Shown here: piece after piece, positions 33,890-42,021 of the stretch
Position numbering within the stretch: position 1 is the stretch's first letter
Layout of the letters: the number at the start of each line of letters is the position of its first letter
DNA from: Glycomyces albidus
GTDB taxonomy: Bacteria > Actinomycetota > Actinomycetes > Mycobacteriales > Micromonosporaceae
NCBI RefSeq assembly: GCF_009451885.1
Contig: NZ_WIAO01000011.1
Span: 62,001 to 126,000 of the forward strand
Reading direction: 5' to 3'
DNA length: 64,000 bases
Made by a program: the position numbers and the translations under genes
The notes under the pieces: model-generated
Database searches by the model: none
What the model was told of the DNA's origin: nothing
What the model saw: only the letters and a program-made list of their open reading frames with translations

Positions 33890-36376
33890 CTACGAGATGC
33901 TTGCGCGACGAGGGCCCTCGAGCAGTTCGCGGAGCGCGCTCGCCAATGGCAGTCCTCCGCGGTCGGCTATATGAAGCGCCTGCTGCCAGTAGCGGCGGGC
34001 ATGCGTCCACCGCCGGGTTCCCCAAGCGGCGTGGCCCAATCCCGCAAGTGTGTGCGCTTGACCGACGCGATCGCTCGTCTCTCGATAGGTCGCCAGGGCC
34101 CGCGTGAATTCGGTTGCCGCGGTAGCGAACGCGTTGCGGGCGAGGGCCGCTTCTGCGAGGCCGCGACGGGCGTTGGCCTGCCCTGCGATGTCGCCGATGC
34201 GACTGCAGCTCTCGAGGGTGCGCCGGTAGAGGCGCTCGGCGCGGTGGACGTCGCCGAGGCGCAGGGTGACACCCGCGAGTCCACACCAGGCGTAGGCGGC
34301 GCCTCGACGATTGCCGATCTGCCGGCAGAGGGCCAGCGACCGACGGTACTGCCGCGTCGCGGTGGCCACGTCGCCCTGTTCGGCGGCGACATCGGCGAGC
34401 GCGCGAAGTCCGTACGCCTCGCCGATACGGTTGCCGATGCGGTGGCAGATGTCGGCGACCGCGGTGGCGTGCGCCGCGGCGGTTGCGTGGTCGCCGACGG
34501 ACAGCGCGATCTCCGCCAAGCCCCACAGCGCCTCCGCTTCACCGACTGGGTTCCCGAGCTGGCGATGGATCTCCAGTGCCGCCTCGTACCGTTCCCGCGC
34601 GGCGGGGTAGTCGTCGTTGGACGCCGTCTGAGCGAGGCCTCGCAACGCGTCGGCCTGCCCCGCGCGGTCGCCGGTCCGCCGGCGCAACCGAAGCGCTTTG
34701 TCGAAGCCCGCAGCGGCGGAACGGAATTTGCCGGTCAGTCGGTCGAGTTCGGCGAGTCCTGCACGTGCATCGGCCTCCCAGGCGAGATTGCCCGCCCGGT
34801 ACGCGATGCGCAGCATCTGCTGGTTACAGATGCGGGCCTCATCGTAGTGGCCGAGCAGCCGCAGGCCGCGATTGAGCGCCGCCGCCAGGGCGGCGACTTC
34901 CTCGTCGTGGTCGGCGACGTGCAGGCACGCGAGGAGGCTCGCACGATCGGTGCTGAGCCAGTCGGTGTCTTCGCCTCCGGCAGACTCGAGCCGATGTCGG
35001 TAGTGTCGCAGCAGGTTCGCGACGGCCGCGTGCTGGCGGCTCGCGGGATCCTCGCGGTGCGCGAGTTCAGTGGCGAAGGCCCGCACCGAATCGTGGAACT
35101 CGTAACAGTCCTCGGCACGCCGCAGGAGCAGGCTCTCGTCGTAGAGCCGCACGAGCTCGGCCGCTGACCGCTTCACCGATTCGCCCGCCAGGGCTTCGAC
35201 CTCGTCGGGACGGAACCGGCGCCCTGGATGTATCGCCAGCAGTCGGAACAGGCGCCGGGCCGGTTCGGGCAGGCCATTGTAGGAGAGTGCGAGCACTGGC
35301 CCGCTGTGCTCGTGCGGGGAAATGCGGCGCAGGCGTTCCACATGGTCGCCGATCTCCCAGTCCGGTTTGCTCTCCAGCTGGCGCCCGACGGCCGCCAGCT
35401 CCAACGGCAGATGGCGGCACAGCTCGATCAAGGCCATGGCGTCTTGGGGCGCGGCGTCGAGACGACCTGTCGGGTCGTGGCGCCGGAGTATGGCAAGTGC
35501 CTCGCGTGCGGCCAAGACGTCGAGTGGCACGCGAGCGGCCGACTCCAAGCTAGTGAGTCGGCGGCGGCTGGTCACCAAGGCCACGCTGCGGGGGCCGCGT
35601 GGCAGCAGGGGCCGAAGCTGCGCCTCGTCGGCGGCGTTGTCGAGCACGATGAGCGCGCTGCGAGGTGCGAGTTCCCGGTGCAGGAGCGCCACTCGGGCTG
35701 CGGGGCTCAGCGCGTCGATCCTGCGACCGGGCACGCCGAGGTGGCCGAGGAACCCGCGCACGACGGCGTCGGCGGCGGCCGGGGGTTCCAACCGGTCGTA
35801 ACCGCGAAGATCGACGAAGAGACGCGTGTCGCCGGTCAGGCCGGCGTCGACGAGATCGAGGGCGGCCTGATGGGCGAGTTCGGTCTTGCCGATCCCGGCC
35901 ATGCCCTCGATGACGATGACGGCCGCCTTGTTCTCGGCCCGGGCCGCCTCTGCGATGGCGACGATCTGCTCGCGTTCGCCACGGCGCCCGGTGAACGTGG
36001 CAGCGGGACTCGGCACCGCATTGCGAGTGGCGACGATGAGGGAGCGGTTGACGCGGTCGATCACGCGATGGCATGCCTGTTCGAGCGTGCGTAGCCCGGC
36101 GGCGTCGAGTCCGAGGACGCGGGCGATGTCGAGCACGGTGCCGGGGTTCATGCGCCTTCGACCGTTCCGGAAGTAGCCGTGGATGGTCGCCAGCGATGGC
36201 GCCCTATCGGGAATGGACTGTGCTCGATGGATCGACTTGATGCCGGCCAGGATGGTGCGGAACGACATGTTGCCCGCCGCCGACCGCAGATCTCGCAGGA
36301 ATCCTGCCAGGTCATCGAGGGTCTGGATCGCCCGCGCATCTGTTTCTCGCTGTCCCACAGCGCCTCCCAGGTCCAT
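33890..36376 (-). CDS. STAND-class regulator: N-terminal HTH-like domain, NB-ARC ATPase, TPR repeats
   Basis: 828 aa. An XRE-like N-terminal segment (about 20-105, TIHGYFRNGRRRMNPGTVLDIARVLGL in part) precedes an NB-ARC module with the P-loop GMAGIGKT at 158-165, LFVDLRGYD, ALIVLDNA (Walker B) and ALVTSRRR. The C-terminal 300 residues are about seven TPR units of the AGQADALRGLAQ type. Such AfsR/SARP-like proteins switch on ATP binding and control secondary metabolism or conflict responses. ATG 36376 was preferred to the in-frame ATG at 36490, whose extra residues are low complexity. It is divergent from a secreted protein gene. Confidence 0.83.
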   Translation of the reverse strand: MDLGGAVGQRETDARAIQTLDDLAGFLRDLRSAAGNMSFRTILAGIKSIHRAQSIPDRAPSLATIHGYFRNGRRRMNPGTVLDIARVLGLDAAGLRTLEQACHRVIDRVNRSLIVATRNAVPSPAATFTGRRGEREQIVAIAEAARAENKAAVIVIEGMAGIGKTELAHQAALDLVDAGLTGDTRLFVDLRGYDRLEPPAAADAVVRGFLGHLGVPGRRIDALSPAARVALLHRELAPRSALIVLDNAADEAQLRPLLPRGPRSVALVTSRRRLTSLESAARVPLDVLAAREALAILRRHDPTGRLDAAPQDAMALIELCRHLPLELAAVGRQLESKPDWEIGDHVERLRRISPHEHSGPVLALSYNGLPEPARRLFRLLAIHPGRRFRPDEVEALAGESVKRSAAELVRLYDESLLLRRAEDCYEFHDSVRAFATELAHREDPASRQHAAVANLLRHYRHRLESAGGEDTDWLSTDRASLLACLHVADHDEEVAALAAALNRGLRLLGHYDEARICNQQMLRIAYRAGNLAWEADARAGLAELDRLTGKFRSAAAGFDKALRLRRRTGDRAGQADALRGLAQTASNDDYPAARERYEAALEIHRQLGNPVGEAEALWGLAEIALSVGDHATAAAHATAVADICHRIGNRIGEAYGLRALADVAAEQGDVATATRQYRRSLALCRQIGNRRGAAYAWCGLAGVTLRLGDVHRAERLYRRTLESCSRIGDIAGQANARRGLAEAALARNAFATAATEFTRALATYRETSDRVGQAHTLAGLGHAAWGTRRWTHARRYWQQALHIADRGGLPLASALRELLEGPRRASIS

Positions 36377-36567
36377 CGGCCGGTCGGCCGCCGAACGAGT
36401 GGATGGTAACCCGCGGTGCCGACACCGTCCTGTTTCCCTGCTCCCCGGACCGGGTGCCGGTGCCGCCGTTCGATTTCGTTCGGGAACCACTCTCGGCCTC
36501 CTCCGCCCGCCAGGATCAGATGGCCAGGTGCGCGCAGAAGCGTGACGCCCTGGGGAAAGGAAGACAG

Positions 36568-37332
36568 ATGACCATTCGCCTTCGAACTTCGCTCCTGCGG
36601 TCGCTGATTACAGCGGCTGCGGGCGCCATGGCCTTCATACTGCTCGGCGCGTCCCCGGCGGCCGCGCACTACGTGTACCAGGAAGGCCACGTCTACCGCA
36701 CCAACGACCTCTGCGTCCACGAGCGCTCCGAGATCTCGCACGGCGACGGCGGCGGGTACTCGCGCGTCGACGTCTCCTCGACGACCATTCTGGCACCCGG
36801 CGGCGCCTTCCCGTGCGCTCACGCGAACCACAAGCCCGCCAACAACATCGCCGCGAAGATCCAGGTGCTGGCTTGGAACGGCAGCGCCTGGTATGTGTGC
36901 GCCGAGACCGCCTGGGTCTACAACGACCACACCACGTGGCAGCTCATCATCGAGTCGCGAATGCTCGGACTGCCGTGGTGCGGTACCGGCTGGTACGGCA
37001 CCATGGGCCACGGCTACGTCTGGAACAACGCCTGGTACGGCGGCACGATGTGGTCCGGAAACCACTGGCTGCCGGACTACTCCCTCAGCGCGACGGAGGC
37101 CCCCACCCACATTCCCGAGGCCGGCGACACCGTCGGTGTCCTCGACGCCTCCGGCAACGAGGTGCTCGACGCCGATGGCGAGCCGGTGACCGTGGTCGTC
37201 GGCGAGGCACCCGCCTCCGGCCCGGACACCGCCATCGCCGATGCGGGGACCTCCCTGACCGCCGAAGACGGATCCACAATCACCGAAATCCCGCTGTACC
37301 AGACGTCGGAACTGGTCACCAATAACACCTGA
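36568..37332 (+). CDS. Secreted protein of unknown function
   Basis: 254 aa. A classical signal peptide (basic start, hydrophobic core, ASPAAA about residue 31) is followed by a Trp/Tyr- and Cys-containing mature domain (five Cys: NDLCVH, PCAH, YVCAET, WCGTG) that could form disulphides. The C-terminal 70 residues are Asp/Glu/Thr-rich with VLDASGNEVLDADGEPVTV, a calcium- or linker-like stretch. I do not recognise the family. ATG 36568 has GGGGAAAGG. The divergent STAND regulator may control it. Confidence 0.7.
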   Translation: MTIRLRTSLLRSLITAAAGAMAFILLGASPAAAHYVYQEGHVYRTNDLCVHERSEISHGDGGGYSRVDVSSTTILAPGGAFPCAHANHKPANNIAAKIQVLAWNGSAWYVCAETAWVYNDHTTWQLIIESRMLGLPWCGTGWYGTMGHGYVWNNAWYGGTMWSGNHWLPDYSLSATEAPTHIPEAGDTVGVLDASGNEVLDADGEPVTVVVGEAPASGPDTAIADAGTSLTAEDGSTITEIPLYQTSELVTNNT

Positions 37333-37339
37333 CACCGGA

Positions 37340-37410
37340 GGGCTCGCCGCTCGGCGAGCCCCCGGGCAGCTCGTAGAACTGCCCGCCGCTGCCAACCCGC
37401 AGCGGCGGGC
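37340..37410. terminator. Two successive terminator hairpins after the secreted protein gene
   Basis: GGGCTCGCCG with its complement (37340-37361) and GCCCGCCGCTGC with its complement (37381-37410, loop CAACCC) are both perfect stems. They separate the secreted gene from the convergent MscS gene. Confidence 0.8.
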
Positions 37411-37598
37411 GGCCCCTATACGCCTGCTGGGGTCCGAGGCGACCTTGCGTTCGGGGCTCGCTGTGGACGTGTCCGCTCCCGCTCCCGGGCCGTTCGACGG
37501 ACCGGCGGCGATGCGCCATGGTGAACCGAAGTCGAGTGGCGGCCGCGGCCGGGCGTGAACGGTGACAGCGTCGAAGCCTTGCCGGCGAGCGGGCCGGT

Positions 37599-38621
37599 TC
37601 AGCTCGGATCCGGTATGCAGTCAGGGTGCTGCTTTGCCAGCCAGGCCGCCATGTGCTCGCGCAGTTCGCACCGCAGGTCCCATTGGTCGCGCGGGTTGGC
37701 GGCGGAGATCAGGAGCCGCACCCGCATGACTCCGCCCGTGGCGTCGAGCACCGCGACGCTCGCTTTGCGCCCGTCCCAGAACGGATTGCCGGCCAGGAAC
37801 CGCTCCAGCTCCTCGCGCACCTCGGGCACCGGCAGGGTCAGTTTCGCGTCGAAGACCACCGAGCCGAGCACCTCGGGCGTGTCCCTGGTCCAGTTGACGT
37901 ACGGGTTCTGGGTGAAGTACGAGGTGGGGAGCACCATTCGGCGGTCGTCCCAGATGCGCACCACCAGGTAGGTCAGCGTGATCTCCTCGATCGTGCCCAG
38001 TTCGCCGTCGACGACGACCACGTCGTCGAGGCGCAGCGCGTCGCCGAAGGCGAGCATGATGCCGGCGAACAGGTTCTGCAGCATGGTCTGGGCGGCCAGG
38101 CCCGCGATGATCCCCGCGACGCCGGCCGCGCCGAGCATCGAGACGCCGACCTCGCGCAGCGGCGGGATGTTGAACAACACCAGTCCGATCGCGACAGTCC
38201 AGACGATGACCGAGGCGAGCCGGTAGAGGATCACCATCTGGGTGCGGCGGCGCCGCCCCTCCACGTCGTCCTGCTCGAGCCCGTCCCAGCGGCGGTGGAT
38301 GGGCTCCTTGGCGACGCTGAGCAGGTTGGAGAGCAGCCACGCGCCCGAGGCGGCGGTGCCGAACAGAAGGGATTGGCCTAGGACCGCGTTCCACTCCCCG
38401 CCCCAGCCCAGCTGCCCTTGTTTCGCGGAGAGCAGGATCTGGAGGCCGCCGGTGACGGCCATCAACTGGGCCGGGCGCAGGGCCTTGCCGATGAGCCGGG
38501 AGGCGTTCTCGGAGCGGTGGCGCAGCAGCAGCCGGGTGACCACGAGTCGGGCTGCGCTCACCGCCAGCGCGCATCCGATGGCGACGAGCGTGATGACAAG
38601 CCAGGGGGCGGGGGCGGGCAT
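37599..38621 (-). CDS. MscS-family mechanosensitive channel
   Basis: 340 aa (342 if GTG 38627 is used). Four N-terminal helices, then the pore-lining TM3 region GAAGVAGIIAGLAAQTMLQNLFAGIML, given here in shortened form as GAAGVAGIIAGLA plus LFAGIML, with Ala/Gly packing, then the cytoplasmic beta domain starting RLDDVVVVDGELG. It opens under membrane tension to release solutes on osmotic downshift. No ribosome site distinguishes the two possible starts. Confidence 0.9.
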   Translation of the reverse strand: MPAPAPWLVITLVAIGCALAVSAARLVVTRLLLRHRSENASRLIGKALRPAQLMAVTGGLQILLSAKQGQLGWGGEWNAVLGQSLLFGTAASGAWLLSNLLSVAKEPIHRRWDGLEQDDVEGRRRRTQMVILYRLASVIVWTVAIGLVLFNIPPLREVGVSMLGAAGVAGIIAGLAAQTMLQNLFAGIMLAFGDALRLDDVVVVDGELGTIEEITLTYLVVRIWDDRRMVLPTSYFTQNPYVNWTRDTPEVLGSVVFDAKLTLPVPEVREELERFLAGNPFWDGRKASVAVLDATGGVMRVRLLISAANPRDQWDLRCELREHMAAWLAKQHPDCIPDPS

Positions 38622-38627
38622 GTCCAC

Positions 38628-38960
38628 AGCGTAGCGTCGAACGCGACGAGGACTCGGACCTCGACGCGCGCACCGGGGTCGTCCGCCTGGTGCACCACCT
38701 GTCGAGGGATGCGGTCACTGCGTACGGGCTACCGGGTACTCGAGCAGTGCACACACGCCAGCAATGTTGAACGGGCGTGAGGCGGCCCGGCTCACGCCGT
38801 ACCGCTACGCCATCACCGAATCCGCCGCGAGAATGCCGGGTGAAGTGGAGATGGCGGACTATGCAACAGACGTTGGTGCCGGAGGGGTACGGTATGCGTT
38901 GGTGTGCCGGGAAGTCTGGTCGGCAGGATTCGTTCCTTCGACCGATCGGTGACCCTTGGT
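38628..38960. other. Intergenic region upstream of the hydrolase gene
   Basis: No complete gene in 333 bp. A plus-strand frame reads DEDSDLDARTGVVRLVHHL before a stop and may be a fragment. From 38906 the sequence matches the leader of the pseudogene at 32360, including the palindrome ACCGATCGGT at 38941-38950, 10 nt before the hydrolase start. Confidence 0.4.
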
Positions 38961-39821
38961 ATGCGGAGTCTGTACAAATCCGAAGCCGGCCAGCGGATCA
39001 TCGGTCACTGGTGCCGCGCGCAGCTCGACGCATGGCCGGTACCGCACCGGCGCAGCCTGATCCCTGTGAACGGCGCGCTCGCGCATGCGGTCTTCCTCGG
39101 CGAAGGCCCCACGCGGGTGGTGTTCGTACCGGGCACCAACTTCAATGCCGCCAGCTGCCTGGGCGTCGCCGAGGCCCTTGGGGCCGGGTGGGCGACGATG
39201 GTTGTGGACATGCCCGGTCAGCCCGGGCTCGCCAGCGGTGAACGCCCTGCCACGCCGCTGCGGTCCTGGTATGGATCGATGCTCGCCGGCGTCCTCGATG
39301 CGGTCGACGCCCGGGACGCGGTGGTGGTCGGGAACTCGCTGGGCGCGGCGATCGCGCTCGCCTGCGAGTCCCAGCGGATCGCCGCGCGCGTCCTGTACTC
39401 GCCCGGCGGGATCGTCCCGCTGCATACCGACGCGCTCCTGATCCGGCGTTCAGCCGCATGGCTGCTGCGGCCTTCGCCGGAGCGGGCCCGGCGGCTGCTG
39501 GAGCTGTTCGTCGCGCCTGGCAGCGCACCTTCGGAATCGGCGGTGGCGTGGATGGACCTGGTTGCTCGGTACTGCCGGACGACTCTGGCCCCGCAGCCGC
39601 TGGGCACCCAGTTGCTCGAGCGGTGGCGCGGCACCCCGCTGGTGGCCGCCACCGGCGAGCACGACCGCTTCCTGCCCCCCGACCGGCTCGCGCCGGTAGT
39701 CGAGTCGGTGTTCGGCCGCCGACTGCACGTCCTCCCCGGCGTCGGCCACCTTGCGGTGGAGGAGCGCCCGGAGGACGTCGCCGACCTGGTCCAAGCAGCC
39801 CTCGACCTCACCACCCGTTGA
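38961..39821 (+). CDS. Alpha/beta-fold hydrolase
   Basis: 286 aa. The oxyanion-hole region GTNFNAAS, the nucleophile elbow VVGNSLGAA (Ser in GNSLG), the acid region TGEHDRF and the catalytic His in PGVGHLAVEE form a full triad. The length and absence of a signal peptide suggest a cytoplasmic esterase or haloalkane-dehalogenase-like enzyme. ATG 38961 was chosen; a GTG at 38904 gives 19 more residues that are also readable in the pseudogene copy. It is 37 nt before the YbaB/WXG cassette and may be part of it. Confidence 0.78.
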   Translation: MRSLYKSEAGQRIIGHWCRAQLDAWPVPHRRSLIPVNGALAHAVFLGEGPTRVVFVPGTNFNAASCLGVAEALGAGWATMVVDMPGQPGLASGERPATPLRSWYGSMLAGVLDAVDARDAVVVGNSLGAAIALACESQRIAARVLYSPGGIVPLHTDALLIRRSAAWLLRPSPERARRLLELFVAPGSAPSESAVAWMDLVARYCRTTLAPQPLGTQLLERWRGTPLVAATGEHDRFLPPDRLAPVVESVFGRRLHVLPGVGHLAVEERPEDVADLVQAALDLTTR

Positions 39822-39858
39822 CCGTCAAACCCTGCCCACCTGGAAAGGCCCTAGAGCA

Positions 39859-40659
39859 TTGACTGACAGCCCACCTGCCGCATCCGCGTACATGAGCGGC
39901 TGCGGCAACGTGATCATCGAAGCCGCCGACACCGCACCCGTGGTCAAGTTGCGCGCGGCGGCGGTTCGCCTGCCGGTACGCGAACTCGCCGACCTCGTGG
40001 TCTACACCGCCCGGGAAGCCGCGGACGCGAGGCGGACGGCCGCCGAGGACCGCGAGGCCGGACTCGCGTCGGCCGCCGACGCGCTCGCGGAGTTGAAGAA
40101 CCTCCGCGACGGCATCCGAGCCGAGGGGCTCCAGGCGGTCATCGACCGAAAGAAGGCGGATTTCGGCGCCGAGGACACCGCTGCTGGCGACGATCCGCGA
40201 ACGATGTCCCGACTCGCGCTCAACCCCGACGCGTATCCGACCGCGAACCTGGATGCGGCGATCGAACTGCTCGAACGCTTCCAGTCGACTCCCAGCGGCC
40301 GGCCCACGCCACTCGAAACCGACGCCGACACCCTGGTCGGCGTCGCCACCAGCCAGGACGGACAGGTCACGGTCGAATCCACCGCCGCCTACCCGATCGC
40401 ACGACTCCTTTTGGGCCTGCACGCCAGAGAGATCGGCCCGGAGCTCCTCGCCGAGCAGATCACCGCGACCGCCAAGCGCGCCGTCGAGAACCGCGACGAG
40501 AAGCAGCGCGCGCATATCGACGCGGTCGGCCTTCCCTTGACGATGGACCAGATCGACGACCTCCCGGGCCAGATGGGGGACTACGCCCGCAAGGTCTCCG
40601 GCCAGGCCGCGTTCCTACAGCAAGACTACGAACAGCACATCCGCCGATTCAAGCAGTGA
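39859..40659 (+). CDS. YbaB/EbfC-like protein in a WXG100 cassette
   Basis: 266 aa from TTG 39859 (GGAAAGG 10 nt upstream) or 255 aa from ATG 39892. The N-terminal half is helical with Ala/Arg/Glu repeats (EAADARRTAAEDREAG). The C-terminal half has DADTLVGVATSQDGQVTVESTA and EIGPELLAEQITATAKRAV, resembling the strand-plus-helix core of YbaB/EbfC proteins found in actinobacterial ESX loci. The GTG of the next frame overlaps its stop. The role is unknown; DNA binding or a chaperone function for WXG proteins is possible. Confidence 0.6.
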   Translation: MTDSPPAASAYMSGCGNVIIEAADTAPVVKLRAAAVRLPVRELADLVVYTAREAADARRTAAEDREAGLASAADALAELKNLRDGIRAEGLQAVIDRKKADFGAEDTAAGDDPRTMSRLALNPDAYPTANLDAAIELLERFQSTPSGRPTPLETDADTLVGVATSQDGQVTVESTAAYPIARLLLGLHAREIGPELLAEQITATAKRAVENRDEKQRAHIDAVGLPLTMDQIDDLPGQMGDYARKVSGQAAFLQQDYEQHIRRFKQ

Positions 40660-40667
40660 GGACCCCT

Positions 40668-40961
40668 GTGACCAAGGCAGACCCGACCCAGATCCGCACC
40701 CTCGGCCAGAACATCCAGACGAAGGTCACCCCGACCCTCGAGGAGGCCAATGAGATCCTCCCGAACCTGCGCGGCATCGACCAGGCGCTGTACACCTCGG
40801 TGACCCCGGCGCTCGCCGCCGTCTACACCACCGCCGTGTCCTACATGAACGAGATGGTCGCAGGTGCCGCCGAGTGCTTTCAGACCATGAACACCAACCT
40901 CGACGGGTGCGCCACCTCCTGGGAAGACGCTGACCAGGCCGCCGCCGACATCTTCAAATAG
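40668..40961 (+). CDS. WXG100-like small helical protein (putative ESX substrate)
   Basis: 97 aa, the length of ESAT-6/CFP-10 proteins. Two long helices (about 8-40 and 45-90) surround a turn at LRGIDQALYT; the classic WXG is not present, but TSWEDAD sits in the C-terminal helix. Start GTG 40668 was chosen because GAGGA lies 5-10 nt upstream; GTG 40656 would add four residues. Immediately followed by a larger protein with a WEG motif, the usual arrangement of type VII secreted partners. No ESX ATPase or membrane core is in this window. Confidence 0.62.
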   Translation: MTKADPTQIRTLGQNIQTKVTPTLEEANEILPNLRGIDQALYTSVTPALAAVYTTAVSYMNEMVAGAAECFQTMNTNLDGCATSWEDADQAAADIFK

Positions 40962-40996
40962 ACCGCCCTCCCAAGAACTCGCAAAGGAACCCCGCC

Positions 40997-42001
40997 ATGT
41001 CGATCGGCGCCCCCGACCCCAAGAGCTTCCAGGGCATGATGGACGCGTTCGCGATGGTCGCCCCCGCCGCGGCCGTCGAGATCGTCCTGCCCGCCTTCAC
41101 GTTCGGGCCCTCCTGCACCCAGATCGCCCGCATCATCTACATGAACCAGTGCAACCCCGGCCAGATCATGATGGTCGGCGCGTTCTGGTTCCAGCTGGCC
41201 GAGAAGTACATCACCGCCGGCAAGGACCTCGAAGGCGAGGTCGCTGCGATGGATGCCGAGGCGTGGGAAGGTGACGACTGCGACGCGTTCGTCGACCAGT
41301 CCGGCAAGGTCTCCATGCAGCTGTTCACGATCGCATCCTTCGCCATCCAGGTCGGCCTGGGCCTGTTCACCATCGCCGCGCTGCTGGCGGTCATGGTGAC
41401 CGCCTACGCGGCGCTAGCGACCTGTCTGATGGCGATGGCCTTGGTGTACTGGCCGCTCCAGGCGTTCCCGCTCACCGCAGCCGCCGCAGTGGCCGTGCGA
41501 ACGGCGGCGATGGCCATAGCCGCCACCGGGCTGGGCATCCTGCAGACCATCGACACCGCGCTCGATGCGTTGGGCAACGGCCTAGCGGCGTTCATCGGCG
41601 GCGGCATGACCGCCTCGTGGGCGGTCCTGGCCACCCAGGGCAACGTCGTCAACCCTCTCGACCTGGTCGGACCCACCGCCTTCAACATGGCGAACGGCTT
41701 CGCCCAACTGGGTCTGCGCAACGCGCTCGCGCCTTCGGGCGGCAAGCACGTGGCCGGCGGGCTCGGGCACCTGTTCGTCGGCGGCCAAGGCGCCTACAAC
41801 TTCGGGCTCAACGCCAACGACCTGGCCGGAAACGGCGACATCGACGGCAAGGAAGACCCTCGCGGTACCTACGGCATTGACCCGGGCAACCTCGACTTCA
41901 TCCCCTTCGTCGACACACCTGAAGGGCAGGAGGAGCCGACCGGCACTTGGGAGAAGCCCACCTGGGCCGACGACGCCGCTCCGAACTGGAGCGGCAGCTA
42001 G
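40997..42001 (+). CDS. Large WXG-like protein with hydrophobic core (putative ESX substrate)
   Basis: 334 aa. The N-terminal helical part ends in AMDAEAWEGDDCDAF (WEG at the helix turn, as in WXG proteins). Two hydrophobic stretches follow (about 112-165 and 170-195), then a Gly/Asn-rich region and an acidic, Trp-containing tail with the Asp-rich stretch NDLAGNGDIDGKEDPRG. This domain order resembles LXG/PPE-type secreted effectors. It is 35 nt after the small WXG-like partner. No toxin domain is recognisable. Confidence 0.6.
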   Translation: MSIGAPDPKSFQGMMDAFAMVAPAAAVEIVLPAFTFGPSCTQIARIIYMNQCNPGQIMMVGAFWFQLAEKYITAGKDLEGEVAAMDAEAWEGDDCDAFVDQSGKVSMQLFTIASFAIQVGLGLFTIAALLAVMVTAYAALATCLMAMALVYWPLQAFPLTAAAAVAVRTAAMAIAATGLGILQTIDTALDALGNGLAAFIGGGMTASWAVLATQGNVVNPLDLVGPTAFNMANGFAQLGLRNALAPSGGKHVAGGLGHLFVGGQGAYNFGLNANDLAGNGDIDGKEDPRGTYGIDPGNLDFIPFVDTPEGQEEPTGTWEKPTWADDAAPNWSGS

Positions 42002-42021
42002 TGGGCGGGGTCCGGTAACCC

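Noticed and set aside
36377-36490. Longer N-terminus for the STAND protein
   Set aside because: The extra 38 residues are low complexity and not typical of the HTH start; ATG 36376 fits better.
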